Assembly: GCA_037176905.1 (NCBI GenBank)
Contig: JBBBWG010001548.1
Location: 8,930-35,078 of the forward strand
Direction: 5' to 3'
Length of the DNA stretch: 26,149 nucleotides
Source: Azolla pinnata
Lineage: Eukaryota > Streptophyta > Polypodiopsida > Salviniales > Salviniaceae
Part shown: piece by piece, positions 11,401 through 21,943 of the stretch
Layout: every line of letters starts with the position of its first letter
Position numbering within the stretch: position 1 is the stretch's first letter
Program-made: the position numbers and the translations under genes
Notes under the pieces: model-generated
Databases searched by the model: none
The model's input: only the letters and a program-made list of their open reading frames with translations
Told to the model about the DNA's origin: nothing

Positions 11401-12456
11401 TCATTCCATGTATGAATTCACGTGTGTATACATACACTCAGACATACACGTAAATGCATACACACGTACATAGAAGATACGCACACATATACCCCATCTT
11501 GTCCTACTTCATCTGCCGTAACCTCAACCCAGGCCATACTTCCTTCCCAGTGGTGGCCCAACTCAGCTACTCAAAACATTTCATATATGAATGTTTGTAC
11601 ATACACTCAGCCACTCACAGACAGACACATGAACAAGAACACTCACATACATACACACACATGAACAAGAATACTCAGATACATATAAGATATGCACACG
11701 TATACACAATACATACACATCCAGACACATAAACTGTGGAGCCAGCGATTACCTCGATATAATCGTGGAGACAGCTCCTGCAACCAAATACTTGAGAACG
11801 CCTTCCATCTTCTGCGAATCACTCTTACCGCTTTTCTCTAATCCACTGCAAATTTGTCTACGACTTTCATCAATTTCTTCTTCATTCACATAGCTAGCCC
11901 CCTGATTCGGGCTCACGGCACACGAACTCTGTGCCATTTCTTGACTAGAGCTATCTGTTTCTATGTGCAGTGAAGCATCCTTAATCCACTTTGTCTTCTT
12001 CTCGCGCTTCTCTTTCTTCCCCACGATTCTCAATGTACCTTTAATTCTCGTGATGCGATCAACCAATGGTTTCTCTTGCGACCTCAGCAGAGAAGCTAAA
12101 GCGGAGATCATAGATCTTTTCTCTGTGAACCGCTCTTGTTGATCGGGATCGATGAGCAGGTGCTTCGACTGAACACTGGGCGATGAAACTGCGAGAAAGG
12201 CAAGAGTGGCCGTGGATAGAGAGGAGAAAGAAGAAGCGCCGAGGTTGTAACGGCCGTGAAATGTAGGTATGGCCATGATGAATTTACGGACGGAAGAGTT
12301 GGTGAAAGGCGAATAGAACACAGAAGGCAGAGAAGAAGAGGATCCATGCGCGAAATTTGCGATGTACGGGTACTGAGCTCCGCCTGCAGACGCCAAGGAC
12401 ACGAGATCTTCAGGCAGGGAGCTGCACGCAAACGCCTGCATTTCCCGGCGGTCCAT
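8446..12456 (-). CDS. BTL: BTL-type carrier, probable adenine nucleotide transporter
   Basis: Mitochondrial carrier family (SLC25) protein most like plant BTL proteins (probable adenine nucleotide transporters). It would exchange adenine nucleotides across an organelle inner membrane; substrate and membrane are inferred from the family. Four coding exons: 12456-11753, 10320-10017, 9672-9157 and 8514-8446, with GT-AG borders, 1593 nt, 530 aa, stop TAG at 8448-8446. Three carrier repeats are present, each with its signature: PLERLK (240-245), PLDTMR (333-338, across an exon junction) and PLEVIRR (463-469). APGGEALGG and LLYGAIAGACSE are typical of the BTL group. The first 215 or so residues are Ser-rich with a Lys-rich stretch, and are longer than I recall for Arabidopsis BTLs. 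I chose the ATG at 12456; an ATG five codons later is also possible. Confidence 0.9.
11223..11271. repeat. Telomere-like CCCTAAA cluster in BTL intron 1
   Basis: Four ACACCCTAAA or ACCCTAAACCC words occur within 50 bp on the plus strand, which is TTTAGGG on the transcribed strand. Confidence 0.75.
11331..11672. repeat. Diverged duplication of about 171 bp with CA-rich tails
   Basis: The stretch from about 11331 (ACTTCATCTATCCTGG, then CCTAGTGGTG, CATACACTCAG) is matched in order from about 11502 (ACTTCATCTGCCGTAA, then CCCAGTGGTG, CATACACTCAG). The copies are clearly diverged. Both end in CATACACA-type simple sequence, which runs on to about 11728. Confidence 0.75.
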
Positions 12457-12780
12457 GGAGGAAACGGGGGCGGAGGAGACGGCGGGAGCTGCAACAGGTC
12501 GGCTGATTCTTGGCGTTAATCCGCGCAAGGCCGAGATCTGGAGGAGGAAGGCCGAGGCGATGCGGAGGAGGGGAAACGCAGCGAGCGAGGGCTGGAATCG
12601 GAGATCCGAAAGAATCCTTCATCCGCGGGCGGCGAATGTGGTATGCACGCGTTCAGCATGGAAGCGGGCGGCGGGCGATGGTGGATCTGCAGGTCGGAAT
12701 GCAGCGCGCGCAGAGCGGGAGAAGGGAGAAGCAAGGGGAAGGAATCATACCCGAACGCGCGTCTGCGAAGAAGGGGCGAG
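12457..12780 (-). promoter_or_regulatory. BTL: GC-rich upstream region and leader of BTL
   Basis: A purine- and GC-rich stretch directly upstream of the BTL start codon. The BTL frame stays open upstream of the chosen ATG as far as about 12528 without another ATG, so part of this is probably transcribed leader. The plus-strand Arg-rich frames through it look like composition effects. Confidence 0.4.
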
Positions 12781-12783
12781 GAT

Positions 12784-12827
12784 TTTAGGGTTTCGCCATG
12801 GCGACGGCGTTTAGGGTTTCGCCATGG
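12784..12827. promoter_or_regulatory. Duplicated telo-box element upstream of BTL
   Basis: The 18-bp word TTTAGGGTTTCGCCATGG occurs at 12784-12801 and again at 12810-12827. On the minus strand each gives CGAAACCCTAAA, which contains the plant telo-box AAACCCTAA found in promoters of highly expressed and cell-cycle genes. The position, about 330 bp upstream of the BTL ATG, suits a promoter element. No regulation has been shown here. Confidence 0.6.
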
Positions 12828-12859
12828 AAGCTCGGAGAAGAAGCTGCAGACATAATTCT

Positions 12860-13977
12860 CATTTCTATTTTTATTTATTTTCTTTGGCTTTTGTTTATTT
12901 TATTTATTCGCCTATTTACAGCGAGTCATTTATTTATTTTATCTGCCTATTTGCGGCCGATTATTTATTTATTTATTCTATTTGCTCATTTTATTTATTT
13001 GCTTCTTGTTTTACAGCGATTTATTTACTTATATATTTGCTTATTGTTACAGCGATTTATTTCTTTATTTATTTGCTTATTGTTACAGCGAATTATTTAT
13101 TTATATATTTGCTTATTGTTACAGCGAATTATTTATTTATATATTTGCTTATTGTTACAGCGATTTATTTATTTATTTATTTGCTTACTGTTTCAGCGAA
13201 GTTATTTATTTGCTTATTTACTGCGATTTATTTATTTATATTGTTGCTTATTTACAGCGAGTTATTTATTTATGTATTTGCGGATTTGCAGCCAATTATT
13301 TATTTATATATTTGCTTATTTACTGCGAATTATTTACTTATTTATTTATTTATTTATTTATTTATTTGCTTATTTACAACGATTTATTTATTTATTTATT
13401 TGCTTATTTACGGCCAGCTATTTATTTATATATTTGCTTATTTACAGGGATTCATTTATTTATTGATTTGCTTATTTACAGGGATTTATTTATTTATTTA
13501 TTTGCTTATTTACAACGAATTATTTATTTATTTATTTGCTTATTTACAACGAATTATTTATTTATTTATTTGCTTATTTACGACCAGCTATTTATTTATA
13601 TATTTGCTTATTTGCAGGGATTTGTTTATTTATTTATTTGCTTATTTACAACGAATTATTTGTTTTTATTTGCTTATTTACAACGAATTATTTATTTATT
13701 TATTTTCTTATTTACGGCCAGCTATTTATTTATATATTTGCTTATTTACAGGGATTTATTTATTTATATATTTTCTTATTTACAGGGATTTATTTATTTA
13801 TTTGCTTATTTACGGCCAGTTATTTATTTATATATTTGCTTATTTACAGGGATTTGTTTATTTTTTTTATTTGCTTATTTACTTCCAGCTATGTATTTAT
13901 ATATTTGCTTATTTACAGGGATTTATTATTTTATTTATTTGCTTATTTACAACGAATTATTTGTTTATTTATTTCTC
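12860..13977. repeat. 34-36 bp minisatellite, about 30 units
   Basis: Each unit is TTATTTATTTA-type DNA, then TTTGCTTATT, then a short GC-containing core. The cores fall into classes: ACAGCGATT or ACAGCGAATT (left half), and in the right half ACAACGAATT (A), ACAGGGATTT (B) and ACGGCCAGCT (C). The left part has 36-bp units with TTGTTACAG and the right part about 34-bp units. The plus strand lacks stop codons within the unit, so frames of 222 to 386 codons stay open in all three plus frames. They encode only Tyr/Leu/Ile/Phe strings. Confidence 0.93.
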
Positions 13978-14039
13978 GTATTAGTTCTGATATTTTTCTC
14001 TGTTTTTCTGCTTTCTTCTTGCACATTTTTTTTCCCCAA

Positions 14040-14600
14040 CTAATCTCTGTGTGCTCAACGAATGTTTTTTTACGCGATTCCGACTGTTTCGAATTAAGAT
14101 TCTTCGGATCTGAGTTCTTGCTCGAACCGATGATTCGGATCTGTGCATCGATCTGTTTCATCGATTCATGCACGATTACAGGCGCCCGATTCCGAGGGGG
14201 TGTTTTCTACGCATCGATCCGATCGATGGATCTGCGCCAGTTCGATCGATTCGTCCGATTAACGCGCCAACTGATCCGACGTAAGGTCGATTGTTCCGGA
14301 TCAAAACGCTGCCGCAGTTCATCTGGTTTAAGGGCATCGGCTCGATCGACTCATCAGTCGACTCTGCGGATGGATCCGATCTGCGCGTCGATTTGCTGGG
14401 TTTATATGCGCCGATATCGGTTCGATTTGTATTGCCCGCAATCTTATTTTCGCTTTCTCTGTTCGAATTTTCGTTAGCTGGCAAAGAGGGCCCGGAAGAT
14501 GTGGCTCAGATGGGAACTGGGCCCACGCCGCAGGAGCAGCTGAATATCATGGGCTGGTTTCACACCATTGGCGCATGCCGCCGAGAGAGTCGCGTATCTG
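14040..14600. promoter_or_regulatory. Promoter-like patch with site II-type GGGCCC motifs
   Basis: The first part is rich in GATCGATC words. Around 14485-14560 lie several TGGGC-type words (GAGGGCCCGG, ACTGGGCCCACG, ATGGGCTGG), which resemble plant site II elements bound by TCP factors. Frames through this region stay open but show no recognisable domain. I infer a possible promoter for a plus-strand transcript, with low certainty. Confidence 0.3.
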
Positions 14601-14995
14601 GACGTATTTCTACGCTACAGGCCACGTAGAATGGCATCAGCCGTACAATCATCGAGTCGATCGGCGGATCGACGGCCTGGTATAGAGACATGCAGTCGCC
14701 GGATTGCGTCCGCTTCTGTAACAATCGGATCCGCTTCCAGCTGCTTCCTCCTGACAGAAGAACTGGAGCAAGAAAAAAAACGAAAAACACGAAATACGAC
14801 AGCACATGTTTTCCATTTTTTTTTTTTTTCCAGAAAAGATCTGCAGAGTTTGGGGACAAGTGATCGCGCTAGTTTTCCAAGCTCCGAGCTAATCATATCA
14901 GTCCTCGAGATTTCCAGATCAAACACTACTTCGCAATGTATTCAAGCCTTATACAGAACGTCAGCTATCGAATCATTTTCTTAAAAGTACTGAAA

Positions 14996-15032
14996 ATGGA
15001 TTATGATCTCTCGCATCGCCCTCCGATTATCA
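14996..15032 (+). other. Possible short first coding exon, gene unresolved
   Basis: After AAA, an ATG at 14996 opens MDYDLSHRPPIISL and ends with a strong donor, CTGAG/GTAAGA, at 15032/15033. It lies about 450 bp downstream of the promoter-like patch. I could not find following exons with recognisable content between 15033 and 17300, so this may be chance or part of a non-coding transcript. Confidence 0.2.
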
Positions 15033-15397
15033 GCCTGAGGTAAGATCGAAGTACAAATCTGCTAGTGATTAGCATCCTTAGAAGAGAAGATTCGAGAGAA
15101 TAATAGAATGGATTAAGGGTGTTTTAACCGCACTGCCCCGAAAGGGTTTCGTCCTTGATCCTAAGATGACTTGGTTTTTCGCTTAATCTTTCCCTTAACC
15201 ATCAAAATTAATCAGCCTTTATGATGAGACCATCGAGGGAGATTCGGAGAGAAAGATGTTAAAAAGCGGCTCCGGTTTTTCTGAAGCAATCGGCTCCTCT
15301 GCAGCATTTTAGGCAACTATGGCATGGTCTAGGACGGCGTTATTCACCGCCAGATTTTCTGCTTCCATCGCCCATAATCTTGATGCTTGATGATATA

Positions 15398-15562
15398 CAT
15401 CAAGATGTCGATTTGGTCGATTCCGTTGAGTATTTGACCCTTAACGGGGTATCTGTTACCGATATGTTTCGTTCCGTTACAATTGATGCTACATCAAGAT
15501 GTTCGTTTGGTCGATTGTGTTGAATATATAATCCTTAACAACGTGTTTGTTACCAAGATGGT
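15398..15562. repeat. Diverged direct repeat with a 94-bp period
   Basis: ATCAAGATGTCGATTTGGTC, then TTAACG and TGTTACCGATATG (from 15398), are matched by ATCAAGATGTTCGTTTGGTC, then TTAACA and TGTTACCAAGATG (from 15492). Two copies are visible. Confidence 0.8.
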
Positions 15563-15885
15563 GGTTTTTTTCTTTGTTCACTAATCGAAGCATATGTTCT
15601 ATTTAGAAAAGGAAAACCAAAAAACGAAGCCTTCACATCAGCTTCCTAAGTGCGCATCAATCTTTGTGATGATCGTCGAATCTAACGATGGTTTTTGTCG
15701 GTTCTTGATGAATATGTGGAGCATAGTCCGATGCCGTTTTGATTTGTAAAAGCACATTATACAATGTATTCTTTTGGAATCCGTTTTCGCCAAGAATTTT
15801 GTGAACATCTTCGCTACATTGGCCTTCGTTTGATCAAATGGCTTCAATAACACCATGTTTTGACGCTGATTTCATCACAATTTTC

Positions 15886-16020
15886 GCTGCAGACAGCACG
15901 ACACAAAACAAATCCAAGCAAAATCCGAGTAAAAGCATCGTGTTTCGAGGCTAATTTGAGCACAGGTTTTGCTGCAGACAACACAAAACAATTTCAATCG
16001 AATCCCAAGTACAAGCATCC
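15886..16020. repeat. Diverged direct repeat of about 55 bp
   Basis: CGCTGCAGACAGCACGACAC, followed by AAAACAAATCC and AAAAGCATC (from 15886), is matched by TGCTGCAGACAACACAAAAC, followed by CAATCGAATCCC and ACAAGCATC (from 15969). The copies are separated by about 83 bp. Confidence 0.7.
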
Positions 16021-16039
16021 TACTAAGACCAATGTTGCC

Positions 16040-17379
16040 CATATAGAGAAGAAATCTGTATCACCTTGACTTGTGAATTTGTAGAGTAAAAAGCAAAACA
16101 AATATGTTGATTCAATCCCTGAGTGCTAAAAATACAAGATGCATGATTGTACCAGAACCGTTGACGAGGGTGGACCTCTAGAGATCCTTACCATGGAATC
16201 AAAACCAGCAATGATGCTGCTCTTCATCATCCAAATTTCTTCTTTGACTCTTACATTATTAACTGTAATCCATGACCATTAATTACCATGTAGAGATTCT
16301 CATTTTAGCCTTCTTTTTCTCTCAAACCTGGTCGATTCAAGAAAAGAGAAGACCACACTTGACAGGGTTATGTTAATAATATATATATCTATATATATAT
16401 CACACAATGCAACAGCTTTCCTCTGAATCTCATCTCAACCTGCCAAATACGAAATTTTGGGTTTAAAACAGAAAAGATAATATGAACCAAAGAGAAGCGT
16501 TAACAGTTATTTCTTATAGCCACAAGTTTAAGGTTCCTGGGTTTGGGGTTTAAGGTTTTGTATCTGCACAAATATTCAAATGCAATATGAAACATACAAT
16601 CGAGAACAGAAAATGGTTTAGACATGGTTTAATCCTAGTAACCATTCTAAGAGCTAATAATCAGGGTACAAAAATAACAAATAACCCATTGATCGAATCA
16701 ATTTCCAAACATTGCTCAATTCAGAGAAAAGAGGGTTCCTCTGTATTTATCATACCGGATGTCTCAAATGAAATTGGACATAATTGAAAGTCATCAATTT
16801 AAATATGTAGCTACAGCTTAGTTTCAGCTCTGAAAATGGAGTAACTTAGAGCAAAGAATAGAAGCAATTGGCCTTCCAATCATCAAAAGTCATAATTCTA
16901 ATCATATGGAGCAAGACTCATCCTTGAAAAAGGAAATAATTTAGAAACAAAGAATACAAGCAAATGGGTTCGAAAAAAAGGTTTGTGCCTTCCACTCTCG
17001 CATAATCAACAGCTCTCTTTACCATAGCTTTCATGGGCTATCGACAATATTTCGAGGTCTCAGAAGACCATTAGCTTCATAATGAGCTGTGTATATAGAT
17101 ATCTATATGGTTGGATAGACATCCCTCAGAGATTGCAAAAAAATACTTCTCTCATTCATCTTATATATGAATGATGGATGATGGGAGATTTTCCGTTTCA
17201 GGTTTTGGGTTTAGGGTGACGAATATATCTGTTCAGTAAAACTTGAAGCAATGTATATGAGGGTTTGTGTGGCATTAAGTCATAGATCTATGTCTCAGCA
17301 AAATTGATGAGAAATTCAAGCAATGGATTTTGGATTGATAATGGACAGGGAGAGATCTGGAGGAGGATGGAATGGCGGA
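16040..17379. other. AT-rich non-coding DNA downstream of NAT
   Basis: No convincing coding frame is seen. Telomere-like words occur at 16526-16560 (GGGTTTGGGGTTTAAGG) and 17201-17216 (GGTTTTGGGTTTAGGG). A TATA-rich run lies at about 16380-16400. The right end probably includes the NAT 3' untranslated region. Confidence 0.5.
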
Positions 17380-20300
17380 TCAGGTGGGTGGGAAGAACCT
17401 GTGGAGGTTGAATGGGAGTGAGTAGAACTCTTCATTGCGGCTATCCCCTTTGAAAGTGCGGAACTTTGCCCACCATGGCATGCCCCTGTCCTTCTTCGAG
17501 TCCTTCACATCATATGTATTATCAAGGAAGACACCAACGATTAGAGCCACAGTGGCTGGTGATGAGAAGAGCGTCTCCAGAATGTCGTTGAACTGAGATA
17601 CATGACCATACACCACAGCAGCAAACATCCAATGGAAAAGGTTAAAATGCATTTTACATTGAAACAGACACTAGATCTGGCACACGAGCACCGAAGACAC
17701 CTCTTTGCTATGCACCAAACCTAATGTTTGCATTGCACGTGAAACAATTGCTGGGTTTAGGTTCTTGTTCCGCAGGATGTTAGGTGATTGAAAAACATTT
17801 AAAAACCATTGCTTCTACACATGCATCAAACAACACAATATGCTTTAACATGGAAACAGAGGTTTGTTGTATACATATGCATTCAAATGTTTTGTCAGCG
17901 CACAAACGAAACAAATCGCTTGCTTACCCATCTGGCATTGGTGCGAACAGGTCCATATCCAGCTGTGGCCGTGTATTCGTTGAAGTACTGAGGTATGGAT
18001 AGCCCCAAGAAAAAAGAAAGCCCGGCTATGAACATTGTCCTCAATGAATTCATATTCGTGAACTGAAGGAAGGATACACCAGTTGCAGCTGCACTTTGAT
18101 TTAGAGATTTCCTTTCTTAGACAAAGCTTACACAGATAACAACTAACCAACTCATCACTATTTGCATTTTATAGCATATTTGCATGTATATTGGAGAAGG
18201 ATGTATATGCAATCGATCACTTACCCACAATCCCAAATAGAATGCAATAAATAGCAGCGAATATAGGGAACGGAATGGAAGCAAAAAATGCCCCAAATTT
18301 TCCTGTATAGAAACATGAAGCATAATTTGTTTCAATGAGAGTTGTGAGGAGGCCCTAGTTGTTATGTGTAAAGGATCAATTTTTTCAAACAATGTCCAAG
18401 AAACTAACCAAGAATGGAGAAAAATATCATGAACCCACAGGAAATCTGAACCACTCTCCTGCTCCCTACACGGGTTACACCAAGCAGTCCAGCGTTCTCT
18501 CTGAACACACATTTCAATTGAGAAACCAGATTCCAAGACCAAATGCATAACAAGGAAAATGACCCAAACATAATGAATCATTTGGAAAAATGAGTAACTT
18601 ACATCGACACTGTTGACCCTGTTAAGCTCCCAAACATGCCATTTAATAAGATGGCAACACCCTATGACAATAAAGAAAAGATTGTACAGCATTTGGATTA
18701 AGTATGAATTTCACCATTTTGTGTCCACACCCGTAGGTGTTGTATCTTTACGGGTATGGATATGTACATGGGTACAACTACATGATACATGTACAAGTAT
18801 GTAGCAACTGACCTGCCATCCAACTCCTCGACTCAGAACAAATGCAGGTGGCGGGGTGGCACTTGCCAATCTAGAAACAGCTATGAATCCTCCAGTGGAC
18901 TGGAAACACATTAAGATACCAAACCATCTTAATGAATTGGACAATACTTGAATTCATTGTCAACACTTATGCGATGGTTTTAATGTATAATACAAGAATG
19001 TAGAGAACATGTGTATGCTACCTCCACCAAAGCAACAAATGCTGAAGCCATCATTGCAAAGGCATGCCCAGCATTGAACAGTGGTGCTCCCCACTCAAGC
19101 GGATAAGGTATTCTGATCCTAGATAAGAAAACGATAAGTAGTATTGGCACGTTAATCCCAAAACCTTAGAAAGAATAGACATTGAGTGAGCTTCTTCTAT
19201 GAGTGCATGAAGATAGTACGTTGAAGTTACCATGGGGCAGATTGAATGAGGTTAGCTTTGTCTACTCGGCAATGAATTTGTGTCTTTATAGAGACATTCC
19301 TGTAAGCCCCACCCACAGTCAAAAGGTATGCAAATGGCCAGATGACGATGATTGAGAATATGATTGGATAACGCTCGAACAGGGGAAGCTTCAGCAGCTT
19401 CAAATGGCGTAAATACTGCCATACAAAACAGAAACTCAACATATCGTTTTTCAAATTTCTTCATTTATTAATAGAGATCATATCAATGGACTAATTTATA
19501 CAGGTAAAAGAGATATAAATCACAAAGGAAAAGAAGTCCCAATACCAAACAAAAGATGACAAGCACTAGTAACTCCAATATACCAATTTCGACACATTTT
19601 GCAACCTGTGAAAAAAGGTTGAGAAAAGCATTCTGTAAATCACGTAGCTATTAAAAAGTGCTCATTTTTAGGCATAAAATACCTTTAAGAATATTTTAAA
19701 CTATTACAAATTATAAAAGGCTTTTAACAAGTATCTTACATTTCCGAAAATATATGAACCTTGGTTTTCTCATTGAGCAAATTTGTTGTCATGATTCCTA
19801 AGTTACGTGAGTTTCTTGTGTAATACTTGAATGAAGTAGATAGGTACATTGTTGATATGCATATCAATATACCTGATGTGCCATTTTCGTATGAATGAGG
19901 TGTTGAATGAGGATAAAAAATTCTTCACGGTTAGTGAAAGGTTACAAAGCTAAAGAAAGATTTACCCCAGGAAAGCCAAGTTCAAATAATCCAAGGCCAA
20001 CCAATGCAATTGAGGGAGCAGACCCCAACGGACTCATAAACCTGTCACATTACCACTGATACATTGTTACCTACCATTCTCGATTAATTTCAACACGCAT
20101 TCAAAGACGTGCGTCTTCATTAGTGAATTGCATTCTTAATAAGGATCCCGTCCAAAAAAGGAAGATTAAACTTTCCCTAACCTGGAGAGTATCCCCCAAA
20201 GCCCACTAAAACCAAGGATGATTTGCAAGCTTGAAGATGCTATGATTGCTCCTTGTATAGCCCGCATTGTATGGAGGAACCTCTGTCAAAGCATATACAT

Positions 20301-21943
20301 GAAATCCACACTGCCGACAACTCAAAAAAGAAAAAAAAGAAAAACAGCAGTGCAAATGGGAACAATGCATACAAGGAATGCTATATTTTACCTCTCTGTC
20401 ATGCTGGATGAGAATACATACAACAACAAAGTGCGAATTGGGAACAACACACACCAGGAATGCAAAACTGTACCTCACTATCATCCTGACAGTAAATACA
20501 TAGAAAGGCAGAGTGCAAATTGAGAACAATACACACGAGGAATGCAAAACTTTACCTCTCCATCATTTTGAATGCTTTGTAAAGATGCTGAGTTAATGAT
20601 TGTCAAAGTTGGGATGAGGAAGGCATATGAACCACCCATGACCGACGGTAAGCGCGTGCCAAATAGTGTTTGTAATAGAGTACTGATTCCTGTCACGAAG
20701 AGCAAGGTCTGGATAACCCTGACCTTGTCATTCTGCAATAAGAGCATAGCAAAAGATAACAAGTAAATCCTTGAAATTCCCTTCTAACGCAATGAATTCT
20801 CCATATTCATAAAAATGCTTGTTCTAGGTTATCCCATGTATTTTTAGGTTTGTGATCTTCTGGGTTGGCATTAAATATTGACGAAGAACCGTTTCTGAAT
20901 ATCTATGAAACATAGAGGAATATCAGATGGCCAATGGTTGATGCAATTCGAACAGATTCAAGGAGGTAAGCTAGCCGCACTTACATCATCACCACCCATT
21001 CGTGGAACTAGCATAGTAGGTATCATGACGGCTGTTCCGAGCATTACAATATAGTGCTGAAAGCCCAAGAGAATCGCTTCACCTGAGATCGAAACAAGAG
21101 ATTTCAGGTAAACTCGTCCCACAACCCAATGTAAAGCTTGTATGCACATACATAGGCATGCCTCTCTGTCATGCGCATACAAAACATGGTTTGTTGTCGA
21201 TATACACCTGCAGAACGCGTGTCTCTTTGTCGTGCATATGCGACACACATTTCTCATGCCAGTAAATACAAGCAGACATACTTTTGAGCGTTGTGATTCG
21301 CATGATTTTATTTGCAACAAATACTGCAGATGAAGATGGAAAGGCATCACATTTGCGCTATAGAAAATATTCCACACTGGATGGAGAAAATTCTCTGCTA
21401 ACACACAATTCGAAATCAAGAGATGATCAGACTAAAAAAAGAAAAATACCCAAAGAAAACGCTGGCAGCGAGACCAGAGATGATTGCACGAAATCAACGA
21501 GGTCGGAATCAACCCAAAATTAGTGCAAACAGAATATCGAATAAGGAAAGGACGGATTTTTTTTTTCCATACACAAAAGGGTTGTGATGAACAATAAAGA
21601 AGAAAAAGAAAGAGAAAAGAAGATGAACTTCCTGCCTTCTCTGAGCTCTACATTCTCTTTGCAAAGCCTGTCTGTCTATATGCGTGAGAGTACACAAATG
21701 ACCCGCGGGAGTGCTGTTCCTACTTGAAAATGCAGTAGAAATAGAGGATATGAGATCGGATAATGCCTTTTTCCTATCGTCCGTTTCCAACGACCTATAC
21801 CCATCCCATCAGGCTGTTGCAGAGCAGCCTTTCGTTAAGGTTAGGGCGTGCTTACCCCAAGGAGGATTGGAGTCGATGCAGTAGTCCAGACCCACGAGCT
21901 GATCAGAAGGTGGGTGGGAGATGTCCTCCACTTTGGGCGGCAT
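17380..21943 (-). CDS. NAT: Nucleobase-ascorbate transporter (NAT/NCS2 family)
   Basis: Plasma-membrane-type proton symporter of the NAT/NCS2 family, which carries purines, uracil or ascorbate. Fourteen coding exons: 21943-21856, 21082-20985, 20732-20556, 20282-20182, 20041-19966, 19605-19546, 19415-19231, 19118-19022, 18899-18813, 18661-18603, 18500-18409, 18302-18225, 18088-17928 and 17592-17380. All borders are GT-AG and the exons sum to 1572 nt (523 aa plus TGA), the usual family length. Key motifs are intact: QH in GFQHYIVMLG (Gln38, His39), Glu294 in VALVE, and the NAT signature ENAGLLGVTR (344-353). The C-terminus, with RNEEFYSLPFNL, is typical of plant NATs. Exon lengths match relatives residue for residue in the regions I could recall. 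The exact substrate cannot be told. Exon 3's end is triplicated in intron 3. Confidence 0.95.
20350..20575. repeat. 81-82 bp tandem triplication over the NAT exon 3 donor
   Basis: Copies start at 20350 (GTGCAAATGGGAACAATGCA), 20431 (GTGCGAATTGGGAACAACAC) and 20513 (GTGCAAATTGAGAACAATAC). Each continues through AGGAATGC, then TACCTC (a GAGGTA donor on the minus strand). The third copy contains the true end of NAT exon 3 and its donor at 20556/20555. The first two lie wholly in intron 3. Confidence 0.88.
21083..21855 (-). other. NAT: Intron 1 of NAT
   Basis: This 773-nt intron splits the short N-terminal exon from the QH-motif exon. It carries loosely repeated CTCTCTGTCATGC-like words at about 21158-21270, similar in style to the intron 3 repeat, and a poly-T run near 21558. 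No separate gene is seen in it. Confidence 0.85.

Larger units (their letters stand above)
10321..11752 (-). other. BTL: Large intron 1 of BTL
   Basis: This 1432-nt intron separates the long N-terminal exon from the carrier domain. It starts with GTAATC after TCGAG and ends TTGTAG. It contains telomere-like words, a diverged duplication and CA-rich DNA, listed separately. The open frames inside it (for example 10400-10669 minus) have no recognisable content. Confidence 0.85.

Noticed and set aside
12457-12528. Extension of BTL exon 1 upstream to 12528
   Set aside because: The frame is open there but the first codon is TTG. The first in-frame ATG is at 12456.
12798-14477. Overlapping plus-strand frames of 222, 386, 353 and 313 codons rich in Tyr, Leu, Ile and Phe, resembling a membrane protein
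   Set aside because: They run through the 34-36 bp minisatellite in all three plus frames because the unit has no stop codons. The amino acid pattern simply repeats the DNA unit and changes frame with unit length.
17784-18150. Separate small genes within the NAT interval on either strand
   Set aside because: These frames overlap NAT exon 13 and its flanking introns; the spliced NAT product explains the coding signal.
4085-21943. A functional gene cluster of SC35, BTL and NAT
   Set aside because: The three genes share orientation only. Their roles are unrelated, and several kilobases of repeat-rich DNA separate NAT from the other two.
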